From an uncultured Ruminiclostridium sp. (lineage in GTDB: Bacteria; Bacillota; Clostridia; Oscillospirales; Ruminococcaceae), in assembly GCA_944386545.1 (NCBI GenBank), contig CALXBK010000018.1, positions 1 to 36,173 on the forward strand: a stretch of 36,173 bases of DNA, given 5' to 3'. Below, piece by piece: positions 16,245 through 22,934 of the stretch. Position 1 is the stretch's first letter. Each line of letters starts with the position of its first letter. A program made the position numbers and the translations under genes. The notes beneath the pieces were generated by a model. The model was not told the DNA's origin. It worked only from the letters and a program-made list of their open reading frames with translations, and searched no databases.

Positions 16245-17372
16245 ATGGAACTTATTGCAATTATTATAATAGTGCTTGCCGTGGTAGGGGCACAGGCGCT
16301 TATTTTCGGAAAATACGCCGTGAAAAAACTAAGCTACACCGCTTATATAGATAAGAACGAGGTTTACGAGGGAGAAACGGTACAGCTTACCGAGGTGGTT
16401 GAAAACCGAGGAATTGTTCCGTTGCCTTGGGTGAAAACCGAGCTGTGCGCTTCACGCTGGCTTGTCTTTTCACGCAACACCTCTGCAGTGCAGACCTCCG
16501 GGGGAGATAATACCTTTATCCCCGGAGTTTTCTCGCTCGGCGCAAGAAGCCGCTGTACAAGAATACGCAATATAAAATGCGTGAAAAGGGGAGTATTCGC
16601 CTTTGAAAATACGGTTATCACTGCAACGGATATGTTGGGTATTATAAGCTCGTCAAGAAGCGAGGCGGTAAAGCTGACGGTTACCGTGCTTCCCACTCCC
16701 TGCGATTACCGGCAGGCGGAGCTTTCCTATGATGAGCCTGTGGGAGAAATCCTTGTAAGCCGCTTTATAAACGATGATCCGTTTTTTACGGCAGGCTCAA
16801 GGGAATATACCGGCAGAGAGCCGCTTAACAGAATAAACTGGAACTACACCGCTGCGCTCGGACATATTATGGTGCGTAAAAACGAGTATTCCACCTCAAG
16901 AAGCGTGCTGGTTGTAATGAATATGCAGCGGCGCAGAACGGCTCCCGTTACCGCCGCCGATATTCGTGATACTGAGGCGTTTATAAAGCTCAGTACGGCA
17001 ATTCTTCGCTCTTGTGTCACAAGCGGCTGTCGCTGTGCCTTTGCGACAAACGGCGGAACAGCAAGCGGCATTTCGTCGGGTATGATAGTCACCGATGAGC
17101 ATTATGAATCTGCTCTGCGGCTGCTTGCGGGATTGCCCGATTTTTGCGAGAATGCCTTTGACGATTTTACAAAGGATTTAAATGTAGCGGGCTTTACGGA
17201 CGTCTATGTCCTGACTGCCTATATTGACGATACGATTTTTGATTTTACCGACCGCCTTAATCATAAAGGCATAACCTGCGCTGTCTACACAACGGGAGAA
17301 ATTCGGCAATCGGACGGCTGTCAGGTGCTTCACATACCGAGATATTCGCTTGCAGTACAGGAGGCAGTATGA
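16245..17372 (+). CDS. DUF58 membrane-anchored protein (module 2)
   Basis: This 375-residue protein has one N-terminal helix (about 3-22), then a beta-rich region resembling an immunoglobulin-like fold (YEGETVQLTEVVENRG...PLPWVKTEL), then the DUF58 core with YTGREPLNRINWNYTAALG near 188-206 and a VWA-like remainder. It starts one base after the moxR stop, with no clear ribosome binding site, so it is likely translated by coupling. Its stop overlaps the next start (ATGA at 17369). Confidence 0.9.
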   Translation: MELIAIIIIVLAVVGAQALIFGKYAVKKLSYTAYIDKNEVYEGETVQLTEVVENRGIVPLPWVKTELCASRWLVFSRNTSAVQTSGGDNTFIPGVFSLGARSRCTRIRNIKCVKRGVFAFENTVITATDMLGIISSSRSEAVKLTVTVLPTPCDYRQAELSYDEPVGEILVSRFINDDPFFTAGSREYTGREPLNRINWNYTAALGHIMVRKNEYSTSRSVLVVMNMQRRRTAPVTAADIRDTEAFIKLSTAILRSCVTSGCRCAFATNGGTASGISSGMIVTDEHYESALRLLAGLPDFCENAFDDFTKDLNVAGFTDVYVLTAYIDDTIFDFTDRLNHKGITCAVYTTGEIRQSDGCQVLHIPRYSLAVQEAV

Positions 17373-18700
17373 AAAGGGACTTTCTTTTAAAGCTTATTGC
17401 CGCGCTTGCAATGCTCGCTTTACCGCTTCCGATGATGTTCCTATTTGAAACGGCGGCATTCGAGGGCTTTTCGCTTCTGCGCTATCCCGTTTATTATGCG
17501 GCGGCGGTTATTGTATGCTTTATCGGCTTTCTTGTGATGAAGCTGCACATGAAAGCGCATACCAAAAAGGAGCTTGCCCTTTCAAAAACGGCAATATTCC
17601 TTGTAGCATTAATACTTGAAGCTCTTGCAATAACAGCGATTGTCTGCCTTAACGGAGTTGTCGCCGAATATGGGGGTATGCGGCTTTGCTTTGCCCTGCT
17701 TCCTGCCGCCTTGATCTGGTATGTACTCGGACTTAAGCTGGCAAAGGACAGCTTCAGCGATATATTTACTCTGCCGTGGCTGGCGGTATATATTGTGGAA
17801 ACCGTTTTGTGCAGTCTTGCAGGGTGGATAATGTCAGCAGATTACGATTACATGAGCTTTACCTTCAAAGCCTGCTCCTATCTGCTTGTTGCGATGTCGC
17901 TGATAACGGTACTGCTTGTAAACCAGAGCAATATACAGTCGCAGATTGCAAAGCGCAGAAATACAAGTCTTATCGTACCAAAAGGACTTCGAGCCTATAA
18001 CGCGGGGCTGATTTTAATTGTCGGCGGGATTATCCTTGCGTTCCTCACCCTAAAGGACTATATCGCGGCAGTCATTATGTGGTTTGTAAGAATAACCCTT
18101 AAACTTATCGACATGATACTGTCGGGCTTGTCTTATTTTAAGACAGGTGAGATAACTTCCACGGAACAGCCGGTAGTACCGGGCGGCTCGCTTGAAGAAA
18201 GCTCATCGGGGCATGATATATGGCTGTATCTGCTGTTTATTATTCTTATCGTGCTTATTATAGTTTTCAGAAAGAAAATTATCGGCTTTTTCAGAAAATT
18301 GGCGTCCCGTATATTCGGACGGATTTCGGCGGATAATCTTGATGTGAAAAATGAGGACGGCTTTACCGACCGCTATGAGCATATAACCGTTACTTCCGAA
18401 AAAATCAGAAAAGAGGGCAGAGCCGATACGCTCAAAAGCTACCGTAAGGAAAAGGATACGGTAAAAAAATACCGTCTGGGCTACAAGCTGTATATGATGT
18501 GGCTCGCAAAAAGAAGCCGTGAGAATTTAGAGAACATGACCGCAACACAGCACGCAAAGCAGGCGGAAAAGCTCTATCACGGCAATACGGATACAAACAG
18601 GCTTGCGCAGGCTTACACGGCGGTGAGATACGGCGATAAGCCCCCTACCGATGACGGGATAAGGGATATGCAGGCGCTGATAGATGAACTTTACAGATAA
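17369..18700 (+). CDS. Multi-pass membrane protein, DUF4129-like tail (module 2)
   Basis: The protein has 443 residues. About six hydrophobic helices lie within the first 190 residues, two more near 210-250 and one near 270-290. A basic cytosolic tail follows and ends in the segment AYTAVRYGDKPPTDDGIRDM, which resembles the DUF4129 tail of transglutaminase proteins. There is no transglutaminase core, so this looks like the membrane scaffold half of the module 1 protein, or a partner that lost it. It overlaps the DUF58 gene by 4 bp and is followed by a strong terminator. Confidence 0.8.
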   Translation: MKRDFLLKLIAALAMLALPLPMMFLFETAAFEGFSLLRYPVYYAAAVIVCFIGFLVMKLHMKAHTKKELALSKTAIFLVALILEALAITAIVCLNGVVAEYGGMRLCFALLPAALIWYVLGLKLAKDSFSDIFTLPWLAVYIVETVLCSLAGWIMSADYDYMSFTFKACSYLLVAMSLITVLLVNQSNIQSQIAKRRNTSLIVPKGLRAYNAGLILIVGGIILAFLTLKDYIAAVIMWFVRITLKLIDMILSGLSYFKTGEITSTEQPVVPGGSLEESSSGHDIWLYLLFIILIVLIIVFRKKIIGFFRKLASRIFGRISADNLDVKNEDGFTDRYEHITVTSEKIRKEGRADTLKSYRKEKDTVKKYRLGYKLYMMWLAKRSRENLENMTATQHAKQAEKLYHGNTDTNRLAQAYTAVRYGDKPPTDDGIRDMQALIDELYR

Positions 18701-18704
18701 TTTT

Positions 18705-18740
18705 AACACGCCTTGCCGATTTTCGGCAAGGCGTGTTTTG
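18705..18740 (+). terminator. Strong terminator after the second MoxR module
   Basis: AACACGCCTTGCCG (18705-18718) pairs with CGGCAAGGCGTGTT (18724-18737) around a 5-nt loop, running into TTTT. It is the longest perfect stem in the window (14 bp). Confidence 0.9.
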
Positions 18741-18745
18741 CCCTC

Positions 18746-18777
18746 TTGCTTAACGAGGGTGGTATTCAGTTAAGCAA
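18746..18777. repeat. 9-bp inverted repeat at the island edge
   Basis: TTGCTTAAC (18746-18754) and GTTAAGCAA (18769-18777) flank 14 bp and abut the stop codon of the zinc-ribbon gene. There is no T tail in either direction. It could be a weak minus-strand stop signal or a relic end of the inserted segment. Confidence 0.4.
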
Positions 18778-19233
18778 TCACCATTCGTGACCGCAGTTAT
18801 TGCAGTGCCACTGACGGCGTACTTTTTGGGAGAAAAATCTCCATAAAGCAACCGACGCAGCTTTTTGTCCTGTTGTAATCTTCTTTATATTTGTGGAACC
18901 ACAGGTGGGACATTTAGGCAAGTTTTCTTTAGCCCTCTGCGCAAGCATAGCATGAACATGGTCGCTGTTGCGTCTGACTTCTTCTTCGATTTGCCTATCC
19001 CATTCTTCCCTTCTTTTTTGTGCTTCCGGATCAAATGTGGGGGATGTAAGCACATACTGATCATAAATTGCTTGTATCATTTCCATATAATCCATTTTTG
19101 GGTTTTGCTTTTTAAAATCTCCCTTTGTGATACCGGTATCAACCATTGGAATGTCACAGCTAAGACAGGCTTCAATAATATCACTGACATCACCACAAAT
19201 CGGACAGTATCTAAAAGATCTAAAAGTTGCCAT
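18778..19233 (-). CDS. Zinc-ribbon protein of unknown function
   Basis: This 151-residue protein has an N-terminal pair CPICGD plus CLSC (residues about 10-28), a charged, probably helical middle rich in Glu/Arg, and a C-terminal zinc ribbon with CPTCGS...HCNNCGHEW. The C-terminal ribbon type is common in prophage and mobile-element proteins of Firmicutes. GAGG lies 5 bp before the ATG at 19233, preferred over an in-frame ATG at 19308. It stands divergent to the phage-like fragment next door, and nothing in the core-gene surroundings explains it, so it is probably part of an acquired island. Confidence 0.7.
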   Translation of the reverse strand: MATFRSFRYCPICGDVSDIIEACLSCDIPMVDTGITKGDFKKQNPKMDYMEMIQAIYDQYVLTSPTFDPEAQKRREEWDRQIEEEVRRNSDHVHAMLAQRAKENLPKCPTCGSTNIKKITTGQKAASVALWRFFSQKVRRQWHCNNCGHEW

Positions 19234-19279
19234 AACAACCTCATTGTAAGTATTCAAAACATACAAACGGTGTTCAAGC

Positions 19280-19831
19280 TTGAGCAAGGATACGATAAGC
19301 GAACCCACATATCATCCCCTTGCTTCTTGGCTTAAAGGTGAATCTCTTAACACTAATGAAATAAACCAGTATGTAAATCAATTTAATAAGTTTTTAGAAC
19401 AAGACGCTGACCCTAAAAAGAGTAAAGGTTTCAGCGAGTTTTTAGACCAAGTCGAGAGCGAAAATCATCATTTAGCGACGCTGATGAGAGAAAGAGCTGC
19501 CCTCGGGAAAGAGTATACAATAGACGAGGAAGATGGCTGGGTGGCTGCTCTCGGTGACACCAAGGGCTACCAAGGTGTCAAGGGTGCTATCAACACATTC
19601 AATTCAATGATTGCAGAAGACCAAGAAAGATTTGTTAAGGCTTTTGATAAAACAAATCCTAAAATGGCTGAGTACCTGAAAAACGTCAAAAACGGTAAAG
19701 CCTCTTTTACGGGGTATGCCGCAAGCTTAGCGAAAGCAACAGGCAAAACCATAGGACTACAAGTTGCAACCACCGCACTTAACGGCGCTATAAGCTTTGG
19801 CGCATCACTTGCTCTACAGGGTATTCAATAA
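19280..19831 (+). pseudogene. Fragment resembling a phage tape-measure protein
   Basis: An open frame of 183 codons starts with TTG and has no ribosome binding site. It is mostly hydrophilic and helical. Its last part, KASFTGYAASLAKATGKTIGLQVATTALNGAISFGASLALQGI, is typical of the region of clostridial tape-measure proteins just before their hydrophobic helices. The frame ends abruptly: the TAA comes from the start of the 145-bp repeat at 19823, so the gene is cut there. No promoter, upstream part or downstream part is present. It is probably a leftover of a prophage whose remainder was lost. The identification is by remembered pattern, so a different phage or secreted protein is possible. 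Confidence 0.5.
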
Positions 19832-19967
19832 GGGGCTTGCCCCGTCATTCAACGTGGCAAGCCGCAGCGAAGCTGCGATTCGGTTTCAGTTGGGGATTGA
19901 ACCCCAACTAAAACTGAATATGGAACCCGCCGCCTTAGAGGCGGGGGACATCTTGCCTAAGTTATAT
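19823..19967 (+). repeat. 145-bp structured repeat, copy 1
   Basis: This is identical to 20071-20215 (offset 248 bp). It folds well: hairpin A GGGGC-TT-GCCCC (19832-19843), a closing stem GGCAAG (19856-19861) with CTTGCC (19952-19957), and inside it hairpin B CGCAGC-GAA-GCTGCG, hairpin C AGTTGGGG/CCCCAACT and hairpin D CCCGCC/GGCGGG. That is a three-armed junction. The final hairpin plus GGACATC resembles right ends of IS200/IS605 elements, so it may be a non-autonomous palindrome-type element or encode a structured RNA. There is no transposase nearby. The left end cuts the phage-like frame. Confidence 0.85.
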
Positions 19968-20070
19968 CACTTTTGGGCGAATTTGTCAACATTGCCGACG
20001 AAAACAGCTATCGTGTGATTATGATAAGCAGTTCATTTTAAGCTATATCGGAGCAGGTAACTCGGTTTAA
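19968..20070. other. 103-bp spacer between the two repeat copies
   Basis: Unique sequence between the repeat copies. It has no ORF with a ribosome binding site, no terminator and no resemblance to the neighbouring genes. One frame reads LGEFVNIADENSYRVIMISSSF before a stop, which could be the tail of a lost gene but is too short to assign. Confidence 0.5.
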
Positions 20071-20215
20071 ATTCAATAAGGGGCTTGCCCCGTCATTCAA
20101 CGTGGCAAGCCGCAGCGAAGCTGCGATTCGGTTTCAGTTGGGGATTGAACCCCAACTAAAACTGAATATGGAACCCGCCGCCTTAGAGGCGGGGGACATC
20201 TTGCCTAAGTTATAT
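20071..20215 (+). repeat. 145-bp structured repeat, copy 2
   Basis: This copy is base-for-base identical to copy 1 at 19823-19967, with the same predicted hairpins. Its right end overlaps the 3' end of ridA: the minus-strand stop TAA of ridA (20212-20210) lies inside the repeat. Perfect identity suggests a recent duplication or gene conversion. Confidence 0.9.
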
Positions 20216-20581
20216 TTCCGCTATCAGCTCAACCTCTGCAAGCGCGCCTTTTGGCAGAGCCTTTGCCGCAACGCAGGAGCGTGCGGGCTTTGAAGTGAAA
20301 TATTCTCCGTAAACCTCGTTGAAAGCGGAAAAATCCGCCATATCCGAGAGAAAGCAAGTGGTTTTCACAACCTTGTCAAAGCTTGTTCCCGCCGCCTTTA
20401 GCACCTGCTCCAAATTTTTGCATATCTGCCTTGTCTGCCCCTCAATGGTGTCGGCTTCAATGCTGCCGCTTTCGGGGTTAATTGCAATCTGTCCCGAGGT
20501 GTACAGCATGCCGCCGCTTATCACCGCCTGAGAATAAGGTCCTATTGCCGCAGGCGCATTCCTTGTAAAAATCTTTTCCAT
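20210..20581 (-). CDS. ridA: RidA family reactive-intermediate deaminase
   Basis: This 123-residue protein is the usual RidA/YjgF length. It has PAAIGPYSQAV near the N-terminus, LYTSGQIAI, and the C-terminal PARSCVAAKALPKGALAEVELIA with the Arg that contacts the substrate carboxylate. RidA hydrolyses the enamine/imine intermediates made by PLP dehydratases such as IlvA. It lies 19 bp after ilvA on the same strand, so it is co-transcribed and the pairing is functional. AAAGGA is 9 bp before the ATG. The last residues and stop are contributed by the 145-bp repeat, so the gene ends at or a few residues before its ancestral C-terminus. The core appears intact. Confidence 0.95.
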   Translation of the reverse strand: MEKIFTRNAPAAIGPYSQAVISGGMLYTSGQIAINPESGSIEADTIEGQTRQICKNLEQVLKAAGTSFDKVVKTTCFLSDMADFSAFNEVYGEYFTSKPARSCVAAKALPKGALAEVELIAEI

Positions 20582-20600
20582 GATATTTTTTCCTTTCTAT

Positions 20601-21797
20601 TTATTGAACAATGCAGTAGCCTGCACTTGTCAATGCGTTTCTTATCTGTGCTATATGCTCATAATTCCTTGTTTCAAGCACAATTCTTAAATAACAGCCG
20701 TTTACGTCCTCGCCCTCGCTTGCTCTCTCGTGATGAATGGAGATTACGTTGCCGCCGAGGTCTGCTATAATCTGTGATACTCCCCTTAGCTGTCCGGGCT
20801 TGTCGATAAGGGCGATACTCAGCTGGCAGGTGCGGCCGGACTTGAGCAGACCTCTCTTTATTACCCTTGACAGAATAGTAACGTCGATATTGCCGCCCGA
20901 AACCAGGCACACTGTCTTTTTTCCCTTGACAGGAACCTTGTTGAACATAACCGCCGCTACGGGTACTGCGCCTGCGCCCTCCGCAATCAGCTTATGCTTT
21001 TCTATTAATGTCAGTATTGCCGTGGAAATTTCATCGTCCGAAACGGTAACTATGCCGTCCACATATCTGCTGCAATATTCAAAGGTGCGCTCGCCCGGCT
21101 GTTTTACCGCAATGCCGTCCGCAATGGTAGAAACGCTGTCCAGCTTTTCTATTTTTCCGTCCTTTACGGAGTTTGCCATAGACGGTGCGCCCGCCGCCTG
21201 AACGCCATACACCTTGATGTCGGGCTTCAGACTTTTAAGCGTAAAGGCAACGCCTGAAATAAGTCCGCCGCCGCCGATAGGCACTACAACGGCGTCAATT
21301 TCGTCAAGGTCGTTTAAAAGCTCAAGACCGATTGTGCCCTGTCCTGCGATTACGTTCTCATCGTCAAAGGGGTGAATAAAGGTATAGCCGCACTCCTCTT
21401 TGAGCTGTAACGCCTTTTTGTAGGCGTCGTCATATACGCCCTCCACAAGGCAGATTTCCGCGCCGTAGCTTTTTGTCGCCTCTACCTTTGATATAGGCGC
21501 ACCGTCGGGCAGGCATATAACCGATTTTATTCCGCTTCTGCTTGCGGCAAGAGCAACGCCCTGCGCATGATTTCCCGCACTGCACGCAATTACGCCGTGC
21601 GATTTTTCTTCGTCTGTGAGGGTGGATATTTTGTAGTACGCGCCTCTCACCTTGAATGATCCTGTCACCTGCAAATTCTCGGTTTTCAGATAAACGTCGG
21701 CTTCGGGATTGATTTCGGGAGCGTGGATAAGGTCTGTCGGTCTTATTACCTCCCTGAGCTTAAACGCGGCATGATAGATTTTGTCAAGCGTCAGCAT
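20601..21797 (-). CDS. ilvA: Threonine ammonia-lyase
   Basis: This 398-residue PLP enzyme converts threonine to 2-oxobutanoate and ammonia, the first step to isoleucine. The PLP lysine is K49 in TGSFKVRGA, the phosphate-binding loop is VPIGGGGLISG, and a C-terminal ACT-type regulatory domain (about 325-398) includes LIDKPGQLRGVSQIIADLGGNV. Length and ACT layout match the single-ACT TdcB/IlvA form of Firmicutes. The ATG at 21797 has AAAGGAG 7 bp before it. A longer frame to 21926 runs through the T-box leader and is not protein. It is controlled by a consensus promoter and T-box upstream and followed by ridA. Confidence 0.95.
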   Translation of the reverse strand: MLTLDKIYHAAFKLREVIRPTDLIHAPEINPEADVYLKTENLQVTGSFKVRGAYYKISTLTDEEKSHGVIACSAGNHAQGVALAASRSGIKSVICLPDGAPISKVEATKSYGAEICLVEGVYDDAYKKALQLKEECGYTFIHPFDDENVIAGQGTIGLELLNDLDEIDAVVVPIGGGGLISGVAFTLKSLKPDIKVYGVQAAGAPSMANSVKDGKIEKLDSVSTIADGIAVKQPGERTFEYCSRYVDGIVTVSDDEISTAILTLIEKHKLIAEGAGAVPVAAVMFNKVPVKGKKTVCLVSGGNIDVTILSRVIKRGLLKSGRTCQLSIALIDKPGQLRGVSQIIADLGGNVISIHHERASEGEDVNGCYLRIVLETRNYEHIAQIRNALTSAGYCIVQ

Positions 21798-21854
21798 TTT
21801 TCTTCTCCTTTCGGTATGCAGCGTTGTGACGGCTTGCCGCAGTACAAAAATTAA

Positions 21855-21888
21855 AATTAAAAAGCCTCTCGGTATAAAACCAAGAGGC
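21855..21888 (-). terminator. T-box intrinsic terminator
   Basis: Minus strand: GCCTCTTGG (21888-21880) pairs with CCGAGAGGC (21872-21864), followed by TTTTTAATTTT. It is mutually exclusive with the T-box antiterminator. Confidence 0.85.
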
Positions 21889-22147
21889 GAAGAATTTCTC
21901 CGTGTTACCACTCTTATTGCCCGCATAAAACGAGCCGCTCAGTACATATCCGTCAATATGCTCCTCTGTAACGGGAGAACCCGTGCGGACTTACTGAATT
22001 TCTGCCCGCCTGCTCAAAGGTGATAGCTTAGGTGTAGGAAACATCTGCCGTCTTTCACCGACCGACGGCTCTCTGCAAGATACTTGCCCACAAGCGTCCT
22101 TATCTGTGCATTTAGTGTGATACAGGTTGTATTGTGCTTACTGCACT
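21855..22147 (-). ncRNA. T-box riboswitch leader of ilvA-ridA
   Basis: On the minus strand the T-box sequence AGAGTGGTAACACG (21914-21901) carries the UGGN that pairs with the tRNA acceptor end. Upstream, stem I has the AGAGAG and GGTGAAAG loops typical of the class, and before CCTTTGAGC a candidate specifier ATC (22024-22022, Ile). Thr would read ACC, which overlaps just downstream, so Ile is the better but not proven reading. Downstream is the terminator at 21888-21855. Uncharged tRNA would stabilise the antiterminator and raise ilvA-ridA expression. Confidence 0.88.
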
Positions 22148-22153
22148 ATGCGA

Positions 22154-22182
22154 ATTATACCACCGCAAAATGAATTTGTCAA
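22154..22182 (-). promoter_or_regulatory. Consensus sigma-A promoter of ilvA-ridA
   Basis: Minus strand TTGACA (22182-22177), a 17-bp spacer and TATAAT (22159-22154), with an extended TGG. Both hexamers are perfect. The -35 begins 8 bp after the stop of the lipoprotein gene at 22190. Confidence 0.93.
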
Positions 22183-22189
22183 TATATTT

Positions 22190-22786
22190 TTATTCAGATT
22201 TTTCAAAAAATTCGTTGAACGCATTTATTCCTATCTGAATTTGCTCCTTTGCAAAATCAGCCGCCTTTATGCTGTCGTCCTCTCCCTCATAGGGCGCGCC
22301 CAGCAGCATAAAGCAGACATAATCGCCGTTTTGAAGCACCCTCGCTTCATTCACCTTTGCAAGGTTAGAGGGGTACTGTACCTGGGCGTTTATCATGCTT
22401 TCCCGCGCGGCTTCAAATGCCTGCTTTACTTTGTCTGCCATGTCGGGAGATGCCTTTACTATAACCAGCCTGTCGGGGTGAAAGCCTATCATCGGCGCCT
22501 GCGCGACTATCTCCTCGTACATATCCGGAGTAAGCGCAAACTCGTTTTGTATCATTTCCTGCGTCATGTCGGTATCGGGGAGATAATCGTCGCCGTAGGC
22601 GGTTGCAATAGCTTCTCTGAGCTCCTGCAAAACATCAATGGGTTTTTCTGAATTATCTTCCAAGGCAGAGCTGTCCTGCGGTACGCTCGGCACTTCGTTT
22701 TCTATGCTTTCATTTCTGCTTGAACAGCCGCAAAGCACAGCGGCAAGAGTTAACGCCGACAAAGCGGCAAGGATTTTTCTTTTCAT
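22190..22786 (-). CDS. DUF4358 family lipoprotein
   Basis: This 198-residue protein has a signal peptide with a basic start (MKRKILAAL) and lipobox VLCGC, so Cys21 would be lipidated. The mature part matches the DUF4358 pattern: TAYGDDYLPDTDM, APMIGFHPDRLVIVKASP, NAQVQYPSNLAKVNEARVL and GDYVCFMLLGAP. These surface lipoproteins are common in Clostridia; their function is unknown. AAAGGAG lies 7 bp before the ATG at 22786. It is transcribed away from the GH3 gene, and its 3' end abuts the ilvA promoter with no terminator between, so some read-through into the T-box leader is possible. Confidence 0.88.
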   Translation of the reverse strand: MKRKILAALSALTLAAVLCGCSSRNESIENEVPSVPQDSSALEDNSEKPIDVLQELREAIATAYGDDYLPDTDMTQEMIQNEFALTPDMYEEIVAQAPMIGFHPDRLVIVKASPDMADKVKQAFEAARESMINAQVQYPSNLAKVNEARVLQNGDYVCFMLLGAPYEGEDDSIKAADFAKEQIQIGINAFNEFFEKSE

Positions 22787-22860
22787 AATATTGCTCCTTT
22801 GTTTTCTTATGATAGCTTTTGCCGAAAATCGAAAAATATTCCGTAAGCTAAAATAATGTG

Positions 22861-22889
22861 TAGACAACGGCAAAAATTTATGTTATAAT
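22861..22889 (+). promoter_or_regulatory. Sigma-A promoter of the GH3 gene
   Basis: TAGACA (22861-22866), a 17-bp spacer and TATAAT (22884-22889) with extended TGT. The ATG at 22935 follows with AAAGGAAA as ribosome binding site. Confidence 0.85.
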
Positions 22890-22934
22890 TCAGATACGGT
22901 ATTAATTTTCAACTGTACGGAAAGGAAAAACAGC

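Noticed and set aside
19823..20215. The two repeats as a CRISPR array
   Set aside because: There are only two units, each is 145 bp with several internal hairpins, and no cas genes are present.
19797..20293. Short frames (63-73 codons) within the two repeats
   Set aside because: They read through identical repeat sequence and the hairpins, lack a ribosome binding site, and translate the same structured DNA twice.
21798..22023. Extra N-terminal residues of ilvA and an opposite-strand ORF over the T-box
   Set aside because: The region is T-box leader with a terminator, and the ribosome binding site sits at 21797.
22127..22651. 174-codon plus-strand ORF
   Set aside because: It is antisense to the DUF4358 lipoprotein and has no ribosome binding site or recognisable family.
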